From an uncultured Lachnospiraceae bacterium (GTDB taxonomy: Bacteria; Bacillota; Clostridia; Lachnospirales; Lachnospiraceae), in contig CADAOZ010000009.1 of the NCBI GenBank assembly GCA_902789735.1, positions 37,986 through 101,985 of the forward strand: a DNA stretch of 64,000 nt, in the 5' to 3' direction. Below the pieces are notes generated by a model. It was not told the origin of the DNA, did not search any database, and saw nothing but the letters and a program-made list of their open reading frames with translations. A program made the translations under genes and the position numbers. Shown piece after piece: positions 40,977-49,427 of this stretch. Every line of letters starts with the position of its first letter. Within the stretch, counting starts at the first letter, position 1.

Positions 40977-42914
40977 TTACACTCCCTGCTCCGCTCCGTC
41001 CGCCGCTACCGCGCCGGTGCCTTCCGCTTTCAGCCGGGCCGCGTCCGGAATGCTGCCGATCACATTGTCATTGAGCCAGTTCATGGTTATGATCTCATGG
41101 GCACTGAGCGGCGGCTGATCCGCCCTGCGGATCACCGCGTTCTGACTGTGCAGCTCGCCGCCGAAAGGAGAAAATGTCCCTTCCTCGATTCCTTTGCGCA
41201 GAGCCGCGAGCAGCTTGACATGGTAGTAGGATACGTTCCGGGTCATGACGATATCCACGACGCCGGATTTCATGCCATACCAGTAATTCAGGGCCTTATC
41301 TTCCCTGACCAGGTCTTTACTGTCCCAGAGGCCGTTCAGGACAGATTTAATGATCAGTTCATAGTAGCGGCCCCAATGCCAGATCGGCGCCGCCAGGACA
41401 GTCCTGCTGCCGTCCGCTTCCAGTCTGTAGATACCATGCCGCCTGCTCGGATCATCCGGCCGGATCAGATCCGGTCCGGAAAAGACGCTGACACCCTCCT
41501 CTGCCAGTTCCTGCTCCCAGCTGTCATCCCCGGTTCCGGCCCATTTCAGATGTATCCTGCATGCCGGATCGATCATGGCCGCGCCGATTGCGAAAGCGTT
41601 AATGTTGGCGATGTTCCCGTAGACCGGATGGTCTGTCATATAGCCGATCCGATGGTTCCCGGTCTGCAGAGCGGCAAGGACGCCCATCAGGAATTTGGCT
41701 TCGTACATGCGGGCATAATAGGTCCTGACCGCGTTGTAGGGCAGGTTGGAGGAACAGTTGAGCATCTTGATCTTCGGATGGGCAAAGGCTCCTTTCAGGA
41801 CAGCCGGCATCATGGCCGGTGACGTTGTGAAAATAACGGCACTGCTGTCCGCGGCCGCGGCTTCAATTGCCGCTGCCGTCTTTTCTTCCGTATCGCATTT
41901 ATCGAACCTGCTCGTCTCCACCAGCCCCCGGAAATGTTCCTCCATTTCCAGGCGCCCGAGCTCATGTCCGTAGGTCCAGCTGGAGTTCTCCGGGCTTCCG
42001 GCATAGATGAAAGCAGCCCGCAGCGGTTTCTCCCTGCTGTAACCGGAGCCTCCCTTCAGCATGCTGACCAGATCCGGCACGACAGAAGCTTTTTTGAATT
42101 CCTCCGGCGTTTCCACTACCTTCAGCTTATCTTCTTCCGCGTCTGTCCGCAGTTCCTTGCGGATGCTGGCGATCCTGCGGCTGATCAGGTCCCTGCTGTC
42201 CACCGGCAGGGAGTCATAGGGATAGATCCGGCTGTAGATCAGAAAAGCGTCCCCGACGGTATAGGCCGTGTTTCTGTCTGCCTTTGCCGTATAAGCTTTG
42301 GCGAATGTCCGGAACGCGTCCCGCAGTGTCTCCACCTTCTCATCCGGCCAGGGATCCGTCAGGTTCTGTCCCGCCATCTCCGCCAGTTCCTGATAGGCGC
42401 CCGGCCTGGTAAAAACAATCTCAAAGAGCCCGGTCACCTTATTGAAATCCACATACTCGTAGTAGGCAACACTTTCCGGATCTCTGGTCCTGGGCGGCAT
42501 CAGCCGGATCACATCGGCCAGAATGGAAACCGCCTTCATATATTTCATGACCGAAACTCTTTTGTTGCCCTCCTGTACGTAAAAGCGGTGCTTATATTCA
42601 TACGCTTTTACCGGATCGCGCAGGCCTTCGTCCAGCTGCGCGTCGTAGAGATTGGACCATTTCATGGCAAATTCGGAATCCTCCGCGATCAGCGGCATAA
42701 AATTGCCGGCAAAGGAATTCTGTCTTCCGATGGTCCTGGTCCCGACGATCATGTCCAGCGGGATCTCCGCGATTCCCACATGGATCTCTTTATACCTGCT
42801 GATGTCTTTGATTTCTGTCTCCAGAGAAGGCAGATACGGCTCCTTCCCCTTCAGAAGGGCACTGGCTTTATACTTATCGCCAATCTTCTTGGCATTCTGA
42901 TAATCATCTCTCAT
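40977..42914 (-). CDS. cytoplasmic protein with ParB-like N-terminus and BMP/PnrA ligand-binding domain
   Basis: A 645-residue protein. The second half (about 310-600) is a basic-membrane-protein (PnrA-type) periplasmic-binding domain: LRAAFIYAGSPENSSWTYGH, YYARMYEAKFLMGVLAAL and YWYGMKSGVVDIV. In transporters it binds nucleosides outside the cell. Here there is no signal peptide or lipobox; the first part carries a segment FYVQEGNKRVSVMKYMKA reminiscent of ParB/sulfiredoxin-like nucleotide-binding motifs. A cytoplasmic ligand sensor is therefore likelier than a transporter subunit, and no ABC genes are nearby. The ATG at 42914 follows AAGGAG; an in-frame extension encodes a spurious hydrophobic stretch. 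Confidence 0.82.
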   Translation of the reverse strand: MRDDYQNAKKIGDKYKASALLKGKEPYLPSLETEIKDISRYKEIHVGIAEIPLDMIVGTRTIGRQNSFAGNFMPLIAEDSEFAMKWSNLYDAQLDEGLRDPVKAYEYKHRFYVQEGNKRVSVMKYMKAVSILADVIRLMPPRTRDPESVAYYEYVDFNKVTGLFEIVFTRPGAYQELAEMAGQNLTDPWPDEKVETLRDAFRTFAKAYTAKADRNTAYTVGDAFLIYSRIYPYDSLPVDSRDLISRRIASIRKELRTDAEEDKLKVVETPEEFKKASVVPDLVSMLKGGSGYSREKPLRAAFIYAGSPENSSWTYGHELGRLEMEEHFRGLVETSRFDKCDTEEKTAAAIEAAAADSSAVIFTTSPAMMPAVLKGAFAHPKIKMLNCSSNLPYNAVRTYYARMYEAKFLMGVLAALQTGNHRIGYMTDHPVYGNIANINAFAIGAAMIDPACRIHLKWAGTGDDSWEQELAEEGVSVFSGPDLIRPDDPSRRHGIYRLEADGSRTVLAAPIWHWGRYYELIIKSVLNGLWDSKDLVREDKALNYWYGMKSGVVDIVMTRNVSYYHVKLLAALRKGIEEGTFSPFGGELHSQNAVIRRADQPPLSAHEIITMNWLNDNVIGSIPDAARLKAEGTGAVAADGAEQGV

Positions 42915-43035
42915 TCCCGATACTCCTTTCGCTTCCCCCTCTATTATCCCACAGGATCCGGCGATATGAAATATAAGGAACGCCCAAAAGGAAACGGCCG
43001 TTTTCGGAAAAGCCATTTCCTTCGGGCAGATATTC

Positions 43036-43674
43036 CTACATGATGCCGGTCGTTCTTACGATCTGTATGAATCTGTCCGTGATCCTTGCGGTCATCCCCC
43101 AGATCAGGGGATCCGTCCCCTCATAAAAAGGTATGTCCATTTTCTTTTCCCGCCACCGGTAGTTCTTTCCGCCCGGAATCAGGTCATAGGGAAAATCCCG
43201 CTCCGGAATCTGCTGCATGGACACACTGTAATGGACCGGATAATGGTCCATGAACCACCGGAGCGGCACCCGGAAAACATGATCCACCTCGTCACGGGAA
43301 GGAAGATTTCCGGAATCGTATCCGCGCAAAAGCCCCAGATATACAAAGGCCGGCGCCATGGACGGATTGACCGTCTCCATGACCAGACCAAGGACCTCGA
43401 TCCCGGATCTGTCCATGCAGAGTTCTTCACAGGTCTCCCGGACCGCGGCTTCCCGCGCCCCTTCTCCTTTTTCGATCTTTCCTCCGGGAAAACAGACTTC
43501 ACCGGGCTGGTGCCGCAGGCCGGCCGCCCTGACTTCAAACAGGATCTCCGGCCCCTCCTTCCCCTCCACCAGAGGAATCAGGACAGCAGAACCTCCCGGT
43601 GAAGCCAGCTCCGACAGGCTGGCTGTCTTCGAAAAGACACACCGCAGATTCCGCAGCCAGTCTGGTCCTGTCAT
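43036..43674 (-). CDS. Nudix hydrolase, CoA pyrophosphatase-like
   Basis: A 212-residue Nudix enzyme. The box is GGKIEKGEGAREAAVRETCE (ELC follows), preceded by LRHQPGEVCFPGG, which resembles the CoA-pyrophosphatase (NudL/YeaB) signature. It would cleave CoA to phosphopantetheine and 3',5'-ADP. It overlaps the preceding Nudix gene by four bases, so the two are translationally coupled. Confidence 0.87.
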   Translation of the reverse strand: MTGPDWLRNLRCVFSKTASLSELASPGGSAVLIPLVEGKEGPEILFEVRAAGLRHQPGEVCFPGGKIEKGEGAREAAVRETCEELCMDRSGIEVLGLVMETVNPSMAPAFVYLGLLRGYDSGNLPSRDEVDHVFRVPLRWFMDHYPVHYSVSMQQIPERDFPYDLIPGGKNYRWREKKMDIPFYEGTDPLIWGMTARITDRFIQIVRTTGIM

Positions 43675-44291
43675 ACTTCCTCACCTGCCTGCAGGAAGCG
43701 GAAAGGTTCCTCGTCCGCCAGAAAGTGCATGAGCTGATAAGCGCACATAATGGCGACCCTCTCCTCTTTCAGGATCCTGCGTACCTCCCTGCGGTCCGCC
43801 AGGACCACTTCGATCTCCTCACTGGCCTCCAGATATTTTCCGCTCACACTGCCGGTCGAATAGCCATAGACCGTGGCGCAGGACTCATCTGTCAGGCCCA
43901 CCGTCGTAAACCTGGGTTCCTGATACATGGGATCCGTTTTCAGCGGCGTGAAGACCAGGCCTGTCTCTTCATGCATTTCCCGGACCGCCGCCTGCTCGTA
44001 ATTCTCACCGGCATCCACCAGGCCCGCCGGGAATTCATACACATAGCCGTCCACCGGATATCTGTACTGGCGGATCAGGACCACGCGGTCCCGCTTCTCC
44101 CCGTAAAGACTGTAAATGATCACGCCGTCCGGCTTGTTCTGCCCGGTACTGATCTTCAGATCTTCCACCCGCTCCGCTCGCGAAGCCACGAAATATCTGG
44201 CCGGCCGGCCGTTCTTGTCTGTCGCGTCCACTTCGAACATGTTCAGAAAACGGTTGGCTGTTGTCATCTTTACATCATTGATCTTTGCCAT
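43671..44291 (-). CDS. ADP-ribose pyrophosphatase-like Nudix hydrolase
   Basis: A 206-residue Nudix enzyme. It has VVLIRQYRYPVDGYVYEFPA before the box GLVDAGENYEQAAVREMHEE (TG follows), the usual arrangement of the ADP-ribose pyrophosphatase (NudF) group. It hydrolyses ADP-ribose or related sugar nucleotides. The ATG at 44291 follows GGAGGAG. It forms a two-gene unit with the CoA-pyrophosphatase-like Nudix gene (ATGA overlap), which suggests joint housekeeping of nucleotide metabolites. Confidence 0.88.
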   Translation of the reverse strand: MAKINDVKMTTANRFLNMFEVDATDKNGRPARYFVASRAERVEDLKISTGQNKPDGVIIYSLYGEKRDRVVLIRQYRYPVDGYVYEFPAGLVDAGENYEQAAVREMHEETGLVFTPLKTDPMYQEPRFTTVGLTDESCATVYGYSTGSVSGKYLEASEEIEVVLADRREVRRILKEERVAIMCAYQLMHFLADEEPFRFLQAGEEV

Positions 44292-44355
44292 TTCACTCCT
44301 CCGTCTCCGCAGTACCCGCGGTGCTCTCTTTTTCCGCGTCCCGCTCCGAATAAGC

Positions 44356-44391
44356 AAGGCGCTCCGCCGGAGTCTGTCCGCGGAGCGCCTT
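44356..44391. terminator. hairpin between L,D-transpeptidase and Nudix units
   Basis: AAGGCGCTCCGC and its complement GCGGAGCGCCTT flank a 12-base loop. The short T end makes it a moderate terminator. Confidence 0.6.
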
Positions 44392-44480
44392 CCTGATCCG
44401 CCGGCAGCCTGCCGCGGTGTTCTTATTATAATCCTTTTTACGTTTCAGCGCTTACGCAGCCTGCCGCCGGTCAGGCGTCA

Positions 44481-46400
44481 TTATGAGTAATAGATAATGA
44501 CCGGCATCCCTTCCTCCACACAGCTGTAGAAATCCGCCGCCACCCAGGAAGGCAGGTTGACACAGCCGTGGGATCCGTTATTGATATAAATGGAACCCCC
44601 GAAATTACTGCGCCAGCTGGCGTCATGGAAACCGCAGCTGTTATAGAAGGGCATCCAGTAATTGACATGAGACACATAGGAATACTTGCCATCCGCCAGC
44701 TGCTGGCCTTTCAGGTCTACATCCGTGGCTTTATACAGAATCTGATAGATGCCCGTAGGCGTCGCCCTGGTGCCCGAAAGCATGCCGGTCACGCAGTCTG
44801 TATCCAGTACGCAGGACCCGTCCCTGTAGATCCAGACATGCTGTCTGGAGATGTCGACTTCAATATAGGAGTCGCTCAATCCGTCATTTCCGGGTCCATA
44901 TTCTCTGGTGAAATACTCCGGTTCCCGGGTCACTGTTTCACAGTCCTCCAGCTGCTGGGCCAGCAGTTCCCTTTCCGCGGACTTGTTCACGGAATAGCCG
45001 TAGTCACCGCCGCCGACGCTGATGGTTCCGATTCCGGTCGCGGGGAAGGACCTGGTGTCCGCGACTGTGTTGACGTTTATGGCGATCTGGTCCACGTAGT
45101 TCCAGATATGGTCTGCCCAGACTTCCTCATCTTTATAATAATGGCCGTCCTCATCCACAGACAGCCAGGTCTGCAGCGTTTTGGCGTTCAGCCGCATCTC
45201 CTCGTCCCCTTCGGGCACGATATAAGTGATATCGGCTCCAATGTAGCCGTTGAGCTTATCGGTCTCCTCATTCAGCTCCTTATTGTCAGCGCGGATTGAC
45301 GGCTCCTTATAGGCTCCCTCAATCTCTTCCACATTGACCGAGGCAGCGTCTTCGTCCAGCGCCGCCAGTATGGCCGCCGTCACCGGTTTCGTATTGACCG
45401 CGTTGCCTTCTACTTCCGGCACGATGGAGAAGCCTTCGTCTTTCAGGACCATATAGGCATTCTCGGGCTTGACCATGTTCTCTTCTTTCATCTGGTCAAA
45501 TCCTTCGATCAGCTTCGTCGCCCGCTCATGATTATATTCTGTTTTTTCTTCCACATTGTATTCGACCGGCTGGAAGATGCCCAGGGGCCATTTGTAAGGA
45601 TCCTGCTTCGTCAGCAGTTTTTCAATGGAATCTCCCGGGGCGAACTTATAATCGATCTGGGCCGCCTTGATGGTCTGTTTCTGGTTGTCCCGGAAGGTGA
45701 TCTCCATCTGGTATTTTTCCATGCGGAATCCGATCCGCTCCGCGGTCTCGGCCGGCGTCAGCCTGCCGCAGACGACCCCGTTGATTTTGGTATTGTAAAT
45801 AAAACGGTCGCGGAAATAGAAGACGCCGTACATATAGCCGCCGGCCGCGGCGCCGATCAGCAGCAGGATCAGCAGGATCGGAATCCAGATCCTGTGTTTT
45901 TTGCGGGGCTTATTCTGTTCACCGTCTTCCTGTCCGGGTGCGTCCTCCGCAGGTCCGGCAGACGCGGCGCTGTCCGCGTCATCCAGCATTCCGGAGAAAG
46001 AACGTCCTGCGCTGCCGGTTTCTCCGGCGGGCGCGGATACGGTCTCTTCCGCTTTCTCTGCGGGGCCGTCCACAGGGGCGGCATCCTCCGGCTCATGTCC
46101 GGCTGCCGCCGGTTCTTCCGGCTCCGGTTCAACTTCCGCTGCAGAATTTTCCGCCTCCGGCTCTGATCCGGCTTCTGCTGCGGAATTTTCCTCTTCCGGC
46201 TCTTCCGCTGCCGAAGGCTCTTCCGTCTCCGGCTCCGCTGCCGCGTTGGAGTCTTCCGGCCCTTCCACAGCTGAAGGCTCTTCTGTCTCCGGTCCGGCTG
46301 TATCAGCCGCCGGCTCCGGACCGCGGTCTGCCGCTTCAATACTGGTATCTTCCTCTGTAAGAGGAGTATCCTGCAGGATCTTTTCTTCGTTATTATCCAT
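44481..46400 (-). CDS. L,D-transpeptidase (YkuD) with long acidic N-terminal tail
   Basis: A 639-residue type-II membrane protein. Residues 1 to about 150 are a cytoplasmic Glu/Pro/Ala-rich tail built from EEPSA-like units. A membrane helix follows (WIPILLILLLIGAAAGGYMY), then a PG-binding domain (KINGVVCGRLTPAETAERI), a second such region and a C-terminal YkuD domain with catalytic motif NGSHGCVNLPSWVA. The domain makes 3-3 peptidoglycan cross-links or attaches proteins to the wall. The start at 46400 is weakly supported (no clear ribosome site), and an ATG 16 codons earlier is possible. Confidence 0.9.
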   Translation of the reverse strand: MDNNEEKILQDTPLTEEDTSIEAADRGPEPAADTAGPETEEPSAVEGPEDSNAAAEPETEEPSAAEEPEEENSAAEAGSEPEAENSAAEVEPEPEEPAAAGHEPEDAAPVDGPAEKAEETVSAPAGETGSAGRSFSGMLDDADSAASAGPAEDAPGQEDGEQNKPRKKHRIWIPILLILLLIGAAAGGYMYGVFYFRDRFIYNTKINGVVCGRLTPAETAERIGFRMEKYQMEITFRDNQKQTIKAAQIDYKFAPGDSIEKLLTKQDPYKWPLGIFQPVEYNVEEKTEYNHERATKLIEGFDQMKEENMVKPENAYMVLKDEGFSIVPEVEGNAVNTKPVTAAILAALDEDAASVNVEEIEGAYKEPSIRADNKELNEETDKLNGYIGADITYIVPEGDEEMRLNAKTLQTWLSVDEDGHYYKDEEVWADHIWNYVDQIAINVNTVADTRSFPATGIGTISVGGGDYGYSVNKSAERELLAQQLEDCETVTREPEYFTREYGPGNDGLSDSYIEVDISRQHVWIYRDGSCVLDTDCVTGMLSGTRATPTGIYQILYKATDVDLKGQQLADGKYSYVSHVNYWMPFYNSCGFHDASWRSNFGGSIYINNGSHGCVNLPSWVAADFYSCVEEGMPVIIYYS

Positions 46401-46481
46401 ATACTCTGTCTTTCCTCTAAACCGGACCGTCTCCGGCCGTCCATCCATCCATATCAGAAAAGCGCGTTAAGGCGGCATCAC

Positions 46482-47747
46482 TTAATATATGACTGCCGTC
46501 ATTGTATCCTGATTCATGATCACCTGTACGTGCAGCATCCGGATCAGGTCCTCGATGGAGAACCATCTGCCGGAAACTGTCCCGTTGGTCTTTCCTTCCG
46601 GCGGGCGGGTCAGTATTTTGCGCACGCCGTTAAATTCCATATAGAAGTCCTCGTAGACATATTTTACACCCTGCCGGTCCGATACCAGCAGGCGGGCTTC
46701 CCAGATATCATCCCCTATTTTCCAGCGGGCTGTCCAGTCCGAAGAAGTGTATGTGCCATTCATCATTCTGACCAGATCCGCGAATCTGCCCTGCGGCTCG
46801 TAGAGATATGGAAATCCGTCAAAATCCTGACAGGGATCCAGACAGGCCAGCCAATAGGTTTCGGAATCTTCATCATAATAGAATCTGTACGCGCCCGGAT
46901 CGACTGCGTGCGTCCCAACCATCACGACATCCAGCCAGGGGGCCGGATACCGGTCCCAAAGCTCGTCAGAAATCCTGTAGACTGCCTGCCGGTTCCATTT
47001 GGCCGCCATGACATAGCCCTTCTCCAGCTGCGCGGCCGCGTCGTCCGCAGTCAGACGCTGGCGGGAATCGGTCGAAAGTCCAATCTCCGCAATCTTGTAG
47101 TCCCGTATATTGTCCGCATCCTTCCATTTGTCATCTGTGGTCTGGTCCGGCTTCAGGTATACATGTACCCGGCGGGTCATCTCCGCCCCGGAGCCGATTC
47201 TGGCATAAGTCCGGTTGCAGCGGAACTGCAGGATCTTATCTATTTTCTCAATCAGTTTGGCGGCATCATTGAAACGGCCTGCGTCTTCCAGGTAAATGGA
47301 AAGATTCCAGGCCGCCCCGCAGTCATAATCGCCTCCGCCTGTCCTGACCAGCCTGGCATCCAGGTCCGAATCCTCAAACAGACGCTGCAGGTCTTGCTGC
47401 CGGCAGCCGATGACTGCGTCCAGATAGCCGTCGGACAGAACCGGAGATCCGGAGGTCACAAAACCGAAACGGTTATGGAAGGTCCGTGAGGAGGTACTGA
47501 CCATAAAAGAAATACCATCCTCTTCCGCAAAGATATAATCATCCCGGACCGTGCCGTCCGGCAGGACCGCGTGGTCCGTATCCGTCAGGCGGTAATCTTC
47601 TCCGTAAACATCTTTGACATATTGTATGATCTCCGATTCGGTATAAACGGTCTGCTCCCCGCCGCAGCCTGCCAGCAGCAGGCAGACAAGAGCCAGCCAT
47701 CCTATGATCCCTCCCGGGAGATAACTCCACTGCTTCCTGTTCCGCAT
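46482..47747 (-). CDS. putative lipoprotein of unknown function
   Basis: A 421-residue exported lipoprotein with a hydrophobic signal (IIGWLALVCLLLAGC) and lipobox LAGC. The mature part has no domain that I recognise. Recurring short blocks of aromatic/Asp residues (YYDEDSETYWLACLDP) suggest a beta-rich extracellular fold. The following gene encodes an amidase starting nine bases away, and the L,D-transpeptidase lies on the other side, so it belongs to a cell-envelope group. Codon use is like its neighbours. Confidence 0.8.
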   Translation of the reverse strand: MRNRKQWSYLPGGIIGWLALVCLLLAGCGGEQTVYTESEIIQYVKDVYGEDYRLTDTDHAVLPDGTVRDDYIFAEEDGISFMVSTSSRTFHNRFGFVTSGSPVLSDGYLDAVIGCRQQDLQRLFEDSDLDARLVRTGGGDYDCGAAWNLSIYLEDAGRFNDAAKLIEKIDKILQFRCNRTYARIGSGAEMTRRVHVYLKPDQTTDDKWKDADNIRDYKIAEIGLSTDSRQRLTADDAAAQLEKGYVMAAKWNRQAVYRISDELWDRYPAPWLDVVMVGTHAVDPGAYRFYYDEDSETYWLACLDPCQDFDGFPYLYEPQGRFADLVRMMNGTYTSSDWTARWKIGDDIWEARLLVSDRQGVKYVYEDFYMEFNGVRKILTRPPEGKTNGTVSGRWFSIEDLIRMLHVQVIMNQDTMTAVIY

Positions 47748-47755
47748 CCTTATCC

Positions 47756-48802
47756 TTAGTCTGTTATCCGCTCCGTTCCGGTCTCTCCGGCCGTACTGCC
47801 TGTCCGGGAATCCGCAGCCGCTGTGCCTGTAGTGGACAGGGCCGCTGACGTCTCTGTTGCAGCCTGTGCGGCTGTCATGTCGTCCCCGGCAGTTTCCGCC
47901 ATGTCCTTCCGGACTTCAAAATAATCATCGATCCCGTTGGCGATTCCGGTCACCATGATTTTCTGGAAATCGGGATCCTGCATCTTCTCATCTTCCGAGG
48001 GATTGGACATATAGCCCATCTCCAGAATTGTGACAGGTACCTGGCTCCAGTTGATCCCGGACATGGTATCCGTTTCCCAGACATATTCCTTGCTGATTCC
48101 GGTCTCCGCCACGTAAGCATCCAGAACACAGTCTGACAGATGCCTGGATTCCTCATACAGGTCCCCATTGAAAGGATTGCCGGGCGTCATGCAGATAGTC
48201 ATGGATCCGTGGGCCGACGAGCTTCCGGATCCGTTGGCGTGGATCCTGATAAAAGCGTCCGCCTCATTTTCGTTGGCGACTGCCGCCCGCTCGCTGTTGC
48301 TGATATCCACGTCGTTGGTCTCGCGGCAGAGAATGACATCATAACCTCTGGCGATCAGCTCATCTCTGAGCTGCAGAGTAATATCCAGGTTCAGCTGATA
48401 TTCCGGCACGCCGGTCGATACGCCGGCTGTTCCGCTGGACACCTTTGCCTTTGTGGAAGAGGCGCCCGGTCCGATGGGTTCCTGTCCGGAATTGCCCTGT
48501 CTCTGATGGCCCGCGTCTATGACCACCAGAAAACCGTTGCCTGCCGGCTTCAGATCCGGTGAGGCCGAAGTGGCCGCCGCCGCGCTCTGCGTTGTAGCTG
48601 CAGCCGCTGTTTCTCCAGTCACCGCGGCTGCCGTCTGCCCCGCAGGGGCTGCTTCTTCTGTCGAAGCGGCTGCAGCCGCTTCCCCGGTCGATCCGGCGGA
48701 GGCGCTGTTTTCAGTCTGGCCGCCTGTGCCGCAGGCCGCAGTCATGACAGCGGCCGCGCAGAGAAATACTGCAAGTAATAACGTGTTGACTCTCTTTATC
48801 AT
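47756..48802 (-). CDS. N-acetylmuramoyl-L-alanine amidase (Amidase_3) lipoprotein
   Basis: A 348-residue zinc amidase that cuts the bond between muramic acid and the stem peptide. It has a lipoprotein signal (lipobox TAAC), a low-complexity Ala/Thr/Ser linker (about 30-80), then the catalytic domain: VVIDAGHQ, the N-terminal Glu in VPEYQLNLDITLQ, FIRIHANGSG and VTILEMGYMSNPSED. All zinc ligands and the catalytic Glu are visible. A Thr/Ala-rich C-terminal tail follows. Upstream of the lipoprotein on the same strand, it probably belongs to one operon. Confidence 0.92.
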   Translation of the reverse strand: MIKRVNTLLLAVFLCAAAVMTAACGTGGQTENSASAGSTGEAAAAASTEEAAPAGQTAAAVTGETAAAATTQSAAAATSASPDLKPAGNGFLVVIDAGHQRQGNSGQEPIGPGASSTKAKVSSGTAGVSTGVPEYQLNLDITLQLRDELIARGYDVILCRETNDVDISNSERAAVANENEADAFIRIHANGSGSSSAHGSMTICMTPGNPFNGDLYEESRHLSDCVLDAYVAETGISKEYVWETDTMSGINWSQVPVTILEMGYMSNPSEDEKMQDPDFQKIMVTGIANGIDDYFEVRKDMAETAGDDMTAAQAATETSAALSTTGTAAADSRTGSTAGETGTERITD

Positions 48803-48843
48803 CCTGTACTGCTCCTGTTTTCAGATATATCCTTCCGGCGTGT

Positions 48844-49332
48844 TCATTTCGCGACATCGATCCAGCCGCAGGACTTTGAATACTGTTCCAGCTCCGCCAG
48901 GTTCAGACGGACGGCGCTGTGACCGCTGCCTGCCGCGGGATAAACGATGTCATATTGTTTCAGGGAATCATCCAGAAAGACCTGCACGCCGTCCTTTACT
49001 GCGAAAGGACATACCCCGCCGGGAGCATGACCGACATATTCCTCCACCTGATCGCCCGGAATCATCCTGGCTTTTGTATGGAACAGCTGCTTGAACTTCT
49101 TATTATCGACCCTGGCGTCTCCCGCGAACAGGATCAGCACAGGTTTTCCGTCTACCAGAAAGGAAAGTGTTTTGGCAATCCTGCCCGGTTCCGTTCCGAG
49201 TGCCGCTGCCGCTTCCTCGACCGTCGCGCTGGACTGCTCCGGCACAATGACCCGGTCCGCCAGGCCGGCAGCGGCAAAATAGGCTTTTACTTTTTCCAAA
49301 GAAGACAACTCTTCTTCCTCCTTCTGTGTCAC
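48844..49332 (-). CDS. YbaK/EbsC-family aminoacyl-tRNA deacylase
   Basis: A 162-residue protein of the YbaK/ProX fold, related to the editing domain of prolyl-tRNA synthetase. Conserved blocks: GTEPGRIAKTLSFLVDGKPV, then GDARVDNKKFKQLF and VGHAPGGVCPFAVKDG. It would hydrolyse mischarged tRNA such as Cys- or Ala-tRNA(Pro). It has no membrane or signal segments. It follows the MATE gene on the same strand with a 95-bp gap and precedes the amidase unit; no functional link is evident. Confidence 0.92.
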   Translation of the reverse strand: MTQKEEEELSSLEKVKAYFAAAGLADRVIVPEQSSATVEEAAAALGTEPGRIAKTLSFLVDGKPVLILFAGDARVDNKKFKQLFHTKARMIPGDQVEEYVGHAPGGVCPFAVKDGVQVFLDDSLKQYDIVYPAAGSGHSAVRLNLAELEQYSKSCGWIDVAK

Positions 49333-49427
49333 ATTTCAGACCATTATACTATAAACCCGCCGATTCGGAAAGAAAAGCATATTTCCCGCAGGTCAGACAA
49401 GGCATCTGCAGATACTTTTCAGTCCGT

